NCBI GenBank assembly: GCA_003503355.1
Contig: DOCS01000173.1
Location: 1-9,529, forward strand
From: Opitutia bacterium
Lineage (GTDB): Bacteria > Verrucomicrobiota > Verrucomicrobiia > Opitutales > Coraliomargaritaceae
DNA length: 9,529 bases
Direction of reading: 5' to 3'
Numbering within the stretch: position 1 is the stretch's first letter; every line of letters starts with the position of its first letter. The notes under the pieces were generated by a model that was not told where the DNA came from, did no database searches, and saw only the letters and a list, made by a program, of their open reading frames with translations. Made by a program: the position numbers and the translations under genes. Positions 1-6,706 of this stretch are shown piece after piece.

Positions 1-1272
1 TTTTTTGCGCCGACTTATCGTTTTGGAACACCGGAGGATTTTATGTACCTCGTCGATATATTGCACCAAAATGGATTGGGTGTGATAATGGATTGGGTGC
101 CTGCGCACTTTCCGACGGATAGTTTCGCACTCGGTCAGTTCGATGGTACGGCGCTCTATGAGCACGCGGATCCGCGGCAGGGCTTTCACCAAGACTGGGG
201 GACCTATATCTTCAATTTTGGGCGCGACGAAGTTCGTAACTTCCTGATCTCTAGCGCATTGGCTTGGTGCGAGCACTATCACATTGACGGGCTGCGCGTC
301 GATGCCGTGGCGTCGATGCTCTATCTTGACTATTCACGCGAAGAGGGTGAATGGATCCCGAATGAACATGGTGGTCGCGAGAACCTCGAAGCGATTGACT
401 TCTTGCGCCGTGCGAACGATTTGGTACACCAATATTATCCCGGCACCTTGATGATCGCCGAAGAATCAACTGCATTTCCAGGCGTAACCAAGCCGACCGC
501 CGAAGGTGGTCTTGGATTCGATATGAAGTGGAATATGGGTTGGATGCACGATACCCTCGAGTACTTCCAGAAGGATCCGATTTATCGTAAATACGAACAC
601 CACCAGCTTTCATTTGGAATGCTGTATCAGTATTCGGAAAATTTCACTCAGGTCTTTTCACACGACGAGGTTGTTCATGGGAAATGCTCTATGATGCTTA
701 AAATGCCTGGTGAGCCGATGTCCACCAAAGCTCAGCACTTGCGACTTCTGTACGCAATGATGTGGATGTGGCCCGGTAAGAAAACGCTCTTTATGGGCTG
801 TGACTTCGGGCAATCTGCCGAGTGGAACCACAGTGGTAGTTTGGATTGGCATTTGCTTCAATATATCGACCATGAAGGCATCCAAAAGGTGGTGCGTGAT
901 TTGAATCGCATTTACCTAGAAGTACCAGGCTTTGCTGCGGGGGATAATCATTCGGAAGGTTTTGAGTGGATTAATAGCAGTGATGCCGATAACAGCATCT
1001 TAACCTTTATTCGCAATGGCAGTGAAAAGACGGACACCTTGGCAGTAGTCGGTAATTACACTCCCGTACTGCGAGAGGGATTCCGTGTTGGCGTGCCTCA
1101 TCTCGGCCTCTGGAAGGAAATACTCAACACTGATGCGAGGGAATACGGTGGCCTCGGCTATGGGAATGGCGGCGGTGTCATGGCTGAGGAGGTTGAGTGG
1201 GACGGACGTCCTTATTCGATCAAGCTTGAGTTGCCACCAGTTTCTATGGGCGTATTCCGCTTTCAGAGTTAG
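1..1272 (+). CDS. glgB: 1,4-alpha-glucan branching enzyme, 3' part (5' end off the left edge)
   Basis: GlgB cuts alpha-1,4 glucan chains and rejoins the pieces in alpha-1,6 linkage, making the branches of cytoplasmic glycogen. The reading frame is open from base 1, and the residues before the first ATG at 43 ([14 protein letters not shown]) are typical GlgB sequence, so that ATG is internal. About 423 residues are visible. Enterobacterial GlgB is about 730, so roughly 300 N-terminal residues are missing, including the CBM48 domain and the start of the barrel. The GH13 signature regions are present: [19 protein letters not shown] with the nucleophile Asp codon at 301-303; MIAEEST with the acid/base Glu at 460-462; and SHDEVVHGK with the third catalytic Asp at 664-666. 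The C-terminal beta domain ends in [10 protein letters not shown], a normal family end. No other glycogen gene is visible. The assignment is essentially certain. Confidence 0.97.
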   Translation, partial: FFAPTYRFGTPEDFMYLVDILHQNGLGVIMDWVPAHFPTDSFALGQFDGTALYEHADPRQGFHQDWGTYIFNFGRDEVRNFLISSALAWCEHYHIDGLRVDAVASMLYLDYSREEGEWIPNEHGGRENLEAIDFLRRANDLVHQYYPGTLMIAEESTAFPGVTKPTAEGGLGFDMKWNMGWMHDTLEYFQKDPIYRKYEHHQLSFGMLYQYSENFTQVFSHDEVVHGKCSMMLKMPGEPMSTKAQHLRLLYAMMWMWPGKKTLFMGCDFGQSAEWNHSGSLDWHLLQYIDHEGIQKVVRDLNRIYLEVPGFAAGDNHSEGFEWINSSDADNSILTFIRNGSEKTDTLAVVGNYTPVLREGFRVGVPHLGLWKEILNTDAREYGGLGYGNGGGVMAEEVEWDGRPYSIKLELPPVSMGVFRFQS

Positions 1273-1463
1273 GTCCAGACAGATCGCGTCCGCTTCTTTT
1301 CTAATTATTTAGGCGGGTCCAAGTTTCCCTTGCAGTTGATTTATATCAGCTGTGAGGGGTTTAAGCAGAAATCCATTGCGGTAACAATGTCGCCTTTTTC
1401 GGCTTTTAGGGGGTGCGAAGTTCACGTTAGGCAAGCTATTTACTGCTCTCGTTTCTGAGCTGC

Positions 1464-1487
1464 ATACAGTGCTAGCAGCAACTGTAT
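1464..1487. repeat. Inverted repeat ATACAGT-N10-ACTGTAT
   Basis: Perfect 7-bp arms at 1464-1470 and 1481-1487 are separated by 10 bases that contain the palindrome GCTAGC. Centre-to-centre spacing is 17 bases, and the site lies about 280 bases before the next gene. It could be an operator half-site pair or an RNA hairpin. There is no T-run after it, so it is not an intrinsic terminator. The function is unknown. Confidence 0.4.
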
Positions 1488-1569
1488 CGAGAGATGATGC
1501 ACCTATTTTTATTAGAATATGTGCGGCCAGTTTTTCCGTCGTGAAGCTGCAAACTTTGTTATAAGTTTT

Positions 1570-1583
1570 CTCGAATATTCGAG
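1570..1583. repeat. 14-bp perfect palindrome CTCGAATATTCGAG
   Basis: This gapless palindrome lies about 180 bases upstream of the beta-CASP gene, in AT-richer sequence. Such sites often bind a dimeric regulator, but nothing in the sequence identifies one. It may be chance. Confidence 0.35.
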
Positions 1584-1764
1584 GGGTGCTTTCGTCAGTA
1601 AGCTATGGTCACGTCCAATTCTACGCTCAGTCTAGAGATTTGTGGTGAATAACGATGCCGCACGCCAGCAAGTTTTATAACCTTGGAAGTCAGGGCGTCG
1701 AACGCGCCTCCGTACGCTTTATGATGCCTTAGAAACTGCGCTCGCATTAAATGGATTTTTTTGT

Positions 1765-2748
1765 ATGGTTCCAAGCATGTTAACTGCGGTCGAGCGGGGC
1801 GGGGTGTATCTGCCTAATTGTGGGTTGTGGATGGATGCACGACGGGCAAAGCCGTTTGCGGTGGTTTCGCATGCGCATAGCGATCATACCGCACGGCATC
1901 AATCGTTTCTAGCGACTGCGCCGACGATTGATTGTATGCGCGTGCGCATGGGAGACGCGGTGGCCGATCGTGGCGTGGCGGTGGACTATGGCGAGGTCTA
2001 TCAGCACGGGGCATTGCGCATCCAGCTGTTTCCTGCCGGGCATGTACTGGGCTCGGCGATGGTACGCATCGAAGCCCCGAACGGGGAGTCCTTGCTGTAC
2101 ACCGGCGACTTTAAGATGCGAGCCGGCCTAGCGGCAGAGCCGATTGAAATCCCACAGGCAGATACGCTGATAATGGAATCCACTTTTGGACGCCCGGAGT
2201 TTACCTTTCCATCGTCGGAGGTGTTACAGCAGCAAATCCGCGACTTTTGTGTGCAAGCATTGGCGGCTGGCGAGGTGCCGGTGTTGCTGGCATATTCGCT
2301 GGGCAAGGCTCAAGAGGTGTTGAAGATTTTGCAGTCAGGCGATTTCACATTGATGGTGCATAAAACCATTCGTGCGCTCAATCCCGTCTTCGATAAACAT
2401 GGCATTTCGATGCCAACCACGCGTCCGCTTGACTTCCTCAACATGCAGGACTGTGTGGTGGTGATGCCACCGGCGGCGCGCAAAAAAATACCGCGAGGTC
2501 GGCAACGGTTGGCGATGATCAGCGGCTGGGGGCTGCAGCCAAACAGCAAGTATCGCTATCGCACCGATGCGGTCTTGCCGCTATCCGACCACGCGGACTA
2601 CCCAGAGCTGCTGCAGTTTGTCGATGCCGTGGGCCCCAAGAAAGTGTTCACACTGCATGGCTCTACGGTTGAGCTGGCGGCGGCATTGCGTCGCCGAGGA
2701 GTGGATGCATGGAGCCTCAGTGGCAACGATCAGCTCGAGCTGTTTTGA
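1765..2748 (+). CDS. Beta-CASP metallo-beta-lactamase-fold nuclease (ligase-associated DNA exonuclease type)
   Basis: This 327-residue protein has every landmark of a zinc-dependent beta-CASP nuclease. They are HxHxDH at 36-41 (HAHSDH), a ligand His at 93 (AGHVLGS), TGD at 103-105, the beta-CASP-type MESTFG at 127-132, SLGKAQE near 178-184, SDHAD at 274-278 and a terminal THGS-like motif with His298. The CASP insertion is short and there is no KH or other RNA-binding extension. This matches the family annotated as DNA ligase-associated exonuclease or 'mRNA 3'-end processing factor' (about 330 residues) rather than RNase J or CPSF73-like proteins. That family is often encoded beside an ATP-dependent DNA ligase and an Lhr-type helicase for DNA repair, but neither is visible here. 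I used the ATG at 1765. The ATG at 1777 is equally possible, and neither has a clear Shine-Dalgarno sequence. The fold is certain; the substrate is inferred. Confidence 0.88.
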   Translation: MVPSMLTAVERGGVYLPNCGLWMDARRAKPFAVVSHAHSDHTARHQSFLATAPTIDCMRVRMGDAVADRGVAVDYGEVYQHGALRIQLFPAGHVLGSAMVRIEAPNGESLLYTGDFKMRAGLAAEPIEIPQADTLIMESTFGRPEFTFPSSEVLQQQIRDFCVQALAAGEVPVLLAYSLGKAQEVLKILQSGDFTLMVHKTIRALNPVFDKHGISMPTTRPLDFLNMQDCVVVMPPAARKKIPRGRQRLAMISGWGLQPNSKYRYRTDAVLPLSDHADYPELLQFVDAVGPKKVFTLHGSTVELAAALRRRGVDAWSLSGNDQLELF

Positions 2749-2790
2749 GTCGGAGTTCATCATCAAGGCGAGAGCCGTTCTGGCCTGTCC

Positions 2791-2814
2791 CTAGAAACAT
2801 TTCTAGAAACATTT
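2791..2814 (+). repeat. 12-bp tandem duplication CTAGAAACATTT x2
   Basis: Two perfect adjacent copies (2791-2802 and 2803-2814) start inside the first GCCTGTCCCTA motif. A recent slippage or duplication event is the simplest explanation. Confidence 0.85.
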
Positions 2815-2848
2815 CTCAAGGTTCATTTCATTCACGTCGAAGAATGGA

Positions 2849-2932
2849 TGAACCACAGGATGCACAAAAGTCACAAAACTGATTCCGTTTTTCTGTTCTG
2901 TTCTGTGCTTTGTGTGTACTTTTTGTGGTTCA
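2849..2932. repeat. 84-bp element bounded by inverted TGAACCACA / TGTGGTTCA
   Basis: The 9-bp outer arms (2849-2857 and 2924-2932) are perfect. The inner halves are loosely complementary, CACAAAA-type runs on the left and TGTG/TTTTTGTGG on the right. From memory, phrases of the type 'ACCACAAAGGCACAAAG' recur as intergenic repeats in Planctomycetes, Verrucomicrobia and Chloroflexi genomes, and this block has that look. It has no coding potential. Confidence 0.5.
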
Positions 2933-3120
2933 AATCGAATAAGAGCCTGTCCCTAAAAAGCACCTCCAGTAATTGAATTGAGCGGGCTGCGATTCGTAGG
3001 GCTCGAGCTGGCTCGACGCCGCATTGAATCAAGCTTACGGTTCGACTGCGTGGCCAATGGGTCACCACCCGCTGAGCGCCGCACCCGTGCGGGTTCACTG
3101 CGCTAAAGCTTTCACAAAGC

Positions 3121-3157
3121 CACCAAGCTCCAGTTTTTCGTGCTCCGTGCCTTGGTG
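3121..3157. repeat. Inverted repeat CACCAAG / CTTGGTG, second block of the same style
   Basis: Perfect 7-bp arms at 3121-3127 and 3151-3157 are separated by 23 bases. The minus strand over the right half reads like a further 'ACACCAAGGCACGGAGCACG' phrase, the same compositional style as the 2849-2932 block. A 6-bp stem-tetraloop (3164-3179) follows directly. It is probably another member of a short intergenic repeat family. Confidence 0.45.
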
Positions 3158-3212
3158 TCTTGAATCCCGTCTGCGGGATGAGCGTGATCCCTCCACATGT
3201 CCAACGCTGCGC

Positions 3213-3234
3213 AGTGCCGAATAAGTGCCGAATA
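3213..3234 (+). repeat. 11-bp tandem duplication AGTGCCGAATA x2
   Basis: Two perfect adjacent copies (3213-3223 and 3224-3234) sit directly before the third GAGCCTGTCCCTA motif. As at 2791, a short tandem duplication abuts a copy of the dispersed motif. Confidence 0.85.
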
Positions 3235-3301
3235 GGAGCCTGTCCCTATAAAGGGTCGGGCGCGAAGCGAACCGGAACACCGTAGGTGAAAGTCCCTCCA
3301 C

Positions 3302-3333
3302 AAAAAAACAGGCTCCTCAGTGGAACCTGTTTT
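3302..3333 (-). terminator. Intrinsic terminator of the tRNA-Leu gene
   Basis: Read on the minus strand, the arms are AAAACAGGTTCC and GGAGCCTGTTTT around the 5-base loop ACTGA. They form a 12-bp stem with one G-U pair, running into a T-run (T7 including the end of the stem). On the plus strand that pair becomes a C-A mismatch, so the hairpin is best suited to minus-strand transcripts. It begins 5 bases after the tRNA 3' end, exactly where a tRNA terminator is expected. Confidence 0.88.
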
Positions 3334-3336
3334 AAA

Positions 3337-3419
<83 letters not shown>

Positions 3420-3433
3420 GAAAATGAAGTTGT

Positions 3434-3462
3434 ATGAGTAGCGTCCTGAAATCCCTTGTCAA
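3434..3462 (-). promoter_or_regulatory. Probable sigma-70 promoter of tRNA-Leu
   Basis: A perfect -35 box TTGACA (3462-3457, minus strand) is followed after 17 bases by a weak -10 box ACTCAT (3439-3434). Transcription would start about 7 bases before the mature tRNA 5' end, a normal tRNA leader. The poor -10 match is the main weakness. The promoter would make the tRNA independent of the antiporter gene upstream. Confidence 0.55.
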
Positions 3463-3544
3463 TAACGAGCTGATTAAAACTGCAAATAATTTTGCGATTC
3501 GCTGTGGGGACGAAAACTCCTGCGCTTGATCGGGGCGTCGGATG

Positions 3545-5773
3545 CTAATGACTGATCGCAGTGATGATATCTTCGACATGGGCTGCGGCCTTGATGCGAG
3601 TGCGCAATCGTTCGGAGCGACAGGTGCGGGCAATCTCGGCGAGAGTAGCGAGATGACCTTGGCTGTCGCCAGTTGGGCTGATCAGGAAGAAGGCGCAGTT
3701 GATAGGCTCGTCCTGGCTGGGGACTTTGAGGGCTTGTTTAAGGGTGACGAGGAAACACACACGTACGTTGAGGTTCGAACTATACACATGCGGGATCGCG
3801 ATGCCGTGCCCGAGGAAGGTGGGTAGTACTTTGCCCTGTGCGCCGAGGTCTTCGAGAATCTGATCCTCGGAGAGGCCTTCAATCTGTTCGGCGGCAACGT
3901 GTGCCAGTTGTGAATACAGCGATTCGATGTCGGTGCAGTCGACCTTTAGAAAGTCACCACTTTGCAGGGCGCGGCGTAAAAAGCCTTCGGAGCGGCGCAA
4001 GCAAATGACTTCGTCGCCGTCTTTCACCAATTCCTTGAGGGCGCCGTCGTGTGGCACGGCTTTGAGTACTTTGCCGCGACGAATATACAGCGGATGCCAG
4101 TCGCCGGAGGGGAGGGACATGCCATCCTCCCAGCTGACGGACTCAAAACTACTTTCGCCCTGCAGCAGTTCACTGCCGATCACGGCTGGACGGGACAGGT
4201 CACCAAAGACGGATTGTCCGGTGAGTTGATCTTCCTGCGTGGTATTATCTGCCGGAATCCAGCCGAACACCTTCTCGTTGTCGAGTTCGCCGGCCCAGCG
4301 TTGCATCAGCAGCTGGTTGAGCTCGACGTTGTCAGTGAGTGCCAGCACTTGGCCGGCACCGAACAGCGCCTGTTCTTCCTCGTGAATTTTTTCGGCTTCC
4401 ATGCCGTCGCGGTGCAGCGCGACCAGGCCGTCTTTTTTAGCAATGGCGATGTTACGCGCATTGGTGTCGAGTAACACCACCTCCTGCTCGCCTTCACGCA
4501 CCAATTGAGCGGCGAGCTCGCGACCGAAGTAGTGGGCCCCAATAATTAACAAATCATTGGGAGCAGGGCGCTGTAGGCGTAATACTTTGGCCACCAGCCC
4601 GGAAGACAGTCCCTGGAGCAGCACCGTTGCGCAGATGACAGAATAGACAAAAGACTCTAACAGCGCAGGGTCACCGATTGGCTGGTCGTGAGACTGTAGG
4701 GTTAAGGCGAACAACGAGGCCATCGAGGCCGCGACCACACCGCGCGGTGCCACCCAACTCAGCAGCGCTTTTTCGCGCAAGTTGAGCGAGGTCCCCCAAG
4801 AGGAAACCGCGATGCTAATGGGCCGAATTAATAGAATTACAGAAAACAGCACCCAGCCGCCGCCCATCATAAAGAAATTGGCAAATTGGCTGAACTCGAG
4901 ACGGGCGACGAGTAGTAGGAACAGTAAGCCAATCAGCAGGTCGACGATTTCGGCCTTAAATGCTTTCACCTCACGAAGTTGGCGGGGCTTGTTGAGGCCG
5001 ACAATCAATCCGGCGATCGTTACCGCCAGCAATCCAGCCTCGGGCTTGACCAACTCGGTCATGCCGAAGATCAACATCGCGCTGGCGAGCGCAAATGCAT
5101 TGACGATATTATCCGGCACCCAGCCGTGTTTCATGAACCAGTAAATGATATAGCCACCGACGAAGCCAATGCCCGCGCCGCTGACGATGCGGATCAGGAA
5201 ATTCGGGAGGGCGACCGCACCGCCGCCGACAGCCACCCACTCGAAACACAAAATTGCGATGAACACACCGATCGAATCGATCAGTACCGCTTCCCAGTGC
5301 AGGATGCTGCCCAGCTTTTGGTCGATGCGAATCCTACGCAACAGCGGCATAATCACTGTAGGCCCGGTGACGATGATCAAGCTGCCCATCAACAAGGCAA
5401 ACGATGGCGAGATATCGAAGATACAGTAAGCGGTCAGCGCGGAACCGAGCCAGGTGATCAGCACACCGACCGTCAACAAGCGCTTGATCACTGTTGAGGT
5501 GTGAGTGAAATCCTTTAGGTCTAGTGTGAGTCCGCCTTCAAACAAAATGAGCCCGACCGCTAAGGACACGATCATCGGCAAAAACGCGCCCAATTCATTC
5601 GGATGCAGCAGGTCCAGCCCCTCCGGGCCGAGCGCAAACCCACCGAGCAGTAGCAGCACGATCGTCGGCAGGTGCAGCTTACGGGAGAAGACGGTTAGCA
5701 GGCAGCCTGCGCCGACCGCGAGGCAAAGGGACCAGAGTGCCAATTGTGTCGTAGCGACTGCGAGAGGGAGCAT
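3545..5773 (-). CDS. CPA-type cation/proton antiporter with C-terminal RCK (TrkA-N) and PTS EIIA-like domains
   Basis: This inner-membrane protein exchanges Na+ or K+ for H+. With the ATG at 5773 it has 742 residues. Residues 8-400 hold about 12-13 hydrophobic segments with antiporter motifs: TGPTVIMPLLRR (about 134-145), the ion-site helix WEAVLIDS with Glu161 and Asp166, and APRGV near 342-346. Residues 406-500 are an RCK/TrkA-N nucleotide-binding domain (IIGAHYFGREL, a relaxed GxGxxG, then LLDTN with an acidic residue ending the second strand). A beta-rich segment (about 558-593) follows. Residues 602-742 match the PtsN/EIIA-2 fold, with phospho-acceptor His662 in GHGIAIPH. A GTG at 5890 would extend the frame 39 residues and overlap cysE, but the extension looks non-native and the first membrane helix follows the ATG directly. 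Ion specificity is not readable. It follows cysE after 95 bases. Confidence 0.92.
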   Translation of the reverse strand: MLPLAVATTQLALWSLCLAVGAGCLLTVFSRKLHLPTIVLLLLGGFALGPEGLDLLHPNELGAFLPMIVSLAVGLILFEGGLTLDLKDFTHTSTVIKRLLTVGVLITWLGSALTAYCIFDISPSFALLMGSLIIVTGPTVIMPLLRRIRIDQKLGSILHWEAVLIDSIGVFIAILCFEWVAVGGGAVALPNFLIRIVSGAGIGFVGGYIIYWFMKHGWVPDNIVNAFALASAMLIFGMTELVKPEAGLLAVTIAGLIVGLNKPRQLREVKAFKAEIVDLLIGLLFLLLVARLEFSQFANFFMMGGGWVLFSVILLIRPISIAVSSWGTSLNLREKALLSWVAPRGVVAASMASLFALTLQSHDQPIGDPALLESFVYSVICATVLLQGLSSGLVAKVLRLQRPAPNDLLIIGAHYFGRELAAQLVREGEQEVVLLDTNARNIAIAKKDGLVALHRDGMEAEKIHEEEQALFGAGQVLALTDNVELNQLLMQRWAGELDNEKVFGWIPADNTTQEDQLTGQSVFGDLSRPAVIGSELLQGESSFESVSWEDGMSLPSGDWHPLYIRRGKVLKAVPHDGALKELVKDGDEVICLRRSEGFLRRALQSGDFLKVDCTDIESLYSQLAHVAAEQIEGLSEDQILEDLGAQGKVLPTFLGHGIAIPHVYSSNLNVRVCFLVTLKQALKVPSQDEPINCAFFLISPTGDSQGHLATLAEIARTCRSERLRTRIKAAAHVEDIITAISH

Positions 5774-5868
5774 ACAGCGTTGGTGGTGAGCGTTGGTGGT
5801 TGCTAGCAGTGGGCTAAGTGTGGGTGAACGAACGGTTCGAACCGACAACTTACAACCAGAGTACGGTG

Positions 5869-6657
5869 TCAGACCGCAAAATCCTGGCACATGCCCAAGG
5901 CCGGCGAGACGTCCTTGGTTTGACCGATGATCTGCGCGGGCACTCCGGCGACACTGGTGTGCGGTGGAACATCTTTGAGCACCACGCTGCCGGCGCCGAT
6001 CTTAGCACCTGCGCCGATCTCGACATTGCCGAGGATTTTGGCCCCCGCACCGAGCAGCACCCCAGAGCGCACCTTTGGGTGGCGATCGCCGCGCTCTTTG
6101 CCGGTACCCCCAAGGGTCACTTCATGCAAAATCGAGACGTTGTTTTCGATCACCGCGGTTTCACCGGCCACAAATCCAGTGGCGTGGTCGAGTAAGATCC
6201 CACAACCGATGTGGGCGGCAGGATGAATATCGACGGAAAAAGTCTCGGAGATCAGGCTTTGTAGATAAAGAGCGAGTTCCTTACGATCATGTTGCCAGAG
6301 ATGGTGAGCGACTCGGTAACAGACCAGTGCTTGAAATCCTTTAAAATAGAGCAGTGGGGTGAGCGCATCCGGGCAGGCTGGATCGCGTTCATGGACTGCA
6401 TTCATATCATACGCGATTTGTTGCAAAATCATCGGCTCATGTAGAAACGCCGCCATAAAGACATCATGCAAGACATCCACCGAAGCTGCGTGATTGACCA
6501 GCTTGCGCGCTAGCCGATAGGTCAGGCAATCGGCAAAAGAATTGCGGTCCAGTACCGTCTCGCGCAGCAATGGCTGCAATGCAGGTTCACGGGCTACGAT
6601 TGCGGTGGCATGTAGGCGGAGATCGCCCCAGTGGGCATCGAGGTCAATGGGTTGCAT
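5869..6657 (-). CDS. cysE: Serine O-acetyltransferase
   Basis: CysE transfers acetyl from acetyl-CoA to L-serine, giving O-acetylserine, the committed precursor of cysteine. At 262 residues it is close to E. coli CysE (273) and collinear with it. An alpha-helical SATase N-terminal domain spans about 1-135, then a left-handed beta-helix of hexapeptide repeats about 140-230. Catalytic and substrate residues fall at the same numbers as in E. coli: Asp92 (ERDPA), Asp143 (VDIHPAA), His158 (LDHATG), and Arg192-His193 (GDRHPK). The tail ends in QDFAV. The terminal Ile that inserts into the CysK active site in well-studied enzymes is Val here, a conservative change that may weaken a cysteine synthase complex. 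I chose the ATG at 6657 over a TTG at 6663. The gene starts 49 bases after bioC and shares its strand, so co-transcription is likely. Confidence 0.96.
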   Translation of the reverse strand: MQPIDLDAHWGDLRLHATAIVAREPALQPLLRETVLDRNSFADCLTYRLARKLVNHAASVDVLHDVFMAAFLHEPMILQQIAYDMNAVHERDPACPDALTPLLYFKGFQALVCYRVAHHLWQHDRKELALYLQSLISETFSVDIHPAAHIGCGILLDHATGFVAGETAVIENNVSILHEVTLGGTGKERGDRHPKVRSGVLLGAGAKILGNVEIGAGAKIGAGSVVLKDVPPHTSVAGVPAQIIGQTKDVSPALGMCQDFAV

Positions 6658-6706
6658 AGTCAAATTTTATCAGCGTTTTCTAAAGAAAAGCCACACAAAA
6701 TGAAGG

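Larger units (their letters stand above)
1273..1764. other. Intergenic stretch, no gene recognised
   Basis: This 492-base gap lies between glgB and the beta-CASP gene. I see no tRNA or rRNA, no convincing terminator after glgB (no stem followed by a T-run), and no promoter with both boxes at proper spacing. A 25-codon ATG frame at 1655-1732 lacks a Shine-Dalgarno sequence and resembles nothing I know. The only ordered structures are a 7-bp inverted repeat at 1464-1487 and a 14-bp palindrome at 1570-1583, listed separately. The promoter of the downstream gene presumably lies here. Confidence 0.6.
2783..3248 (+). repeat. Dispersed motif G(A)GCCTGTCCCTA, three copies
   Basis: The copies are at 2783-2793 (GCCTGTCCCTA), 2943-2955 (GAGCCTGTCCCTA) and 3236-3248 (GAGCCTGTCCCTA), all on the plus strand. 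The second and third are identical over 13 bases. They bracket two segments that each contain an inverted-repeat block, as if the motif marked the edge of a repeated unit. It could be a REP-like or mobile-repeat end; the identity is not known. Confidence 0.6.
2749..3301. other. Repeat-rich convergent intergenic region
   Basis: About 550 bases lie between the plus-strand nuclease gene and the minus-strand tRNA terminator. No frame here resembles a protein. The stretch is a patchwork: three copies of a GCCTGTCCCTA motif, two perfect tandem duplications (12 and 11 bp), two blocks built from ACCAC/CACAAAA or ACCAAG/CTTGGT inverted pairs, and small hairpins (ATCCCG-TCTG-CGGGAT at 3164-3179; CCCT-ATAA-AGGG at 3244-3255). 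It looks like accumulated non-coding repeat units rather than a decayed gene. I see no intrinsic terminator for the nuclease gene on the plus strand. Confidence 0.65.

Noticed and set aside
43..1272. glgB taken as a complete gene starting at the ATG at 43
   Set aside because: The frame is open to base 1 and the residues before the ATG are GlgB sequence; about 300 N-terminal residues are simply outside the window.
1655..1732. 25-codon small ORF before the nuclease gene
   Set aside because: It has no Shine-Dalgarno sequence, no recognisable peptide and a length expected by chance.
3281..3299. T-arm-like GGTGAAAGTCCCTCC, 13 of 15 bases as in the tRNA-Leu T arm, as a possible att duplicate
   Set aside because: It is inverted relative to the tRNA; integration at a tRNA leaves direct repeats, and no integrase is present.
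3244..3300. Group II intron-like phrase GGTGAAAGTCCC
   Set aside because: There is no domain V hairpin, no intron-encoded reverse transcriptase and no space for an intron.
4979..5497. Long plus-strand frames opposite the antiporter (including 172 codons)
   Set aside because: They are antisense shadows of a strongly conserved membrane protein; their translations are low in complexity and resemble no family.
5774..5890. Antiporter start at GTG 5890
   Set aside because: It would overlap cysE and add 39 residues that do not look like antiporter sequence; the ATG at 5773 directly precedes the first membrane helix.
6676..6689. TTTTC-TAAA-GAAAA between bioC and cysE as a terminator
   Set aside because: It is a five-pair AT-rich stem with no GC core and no T-run on the minus strand; it is unlikely to stop transcription.
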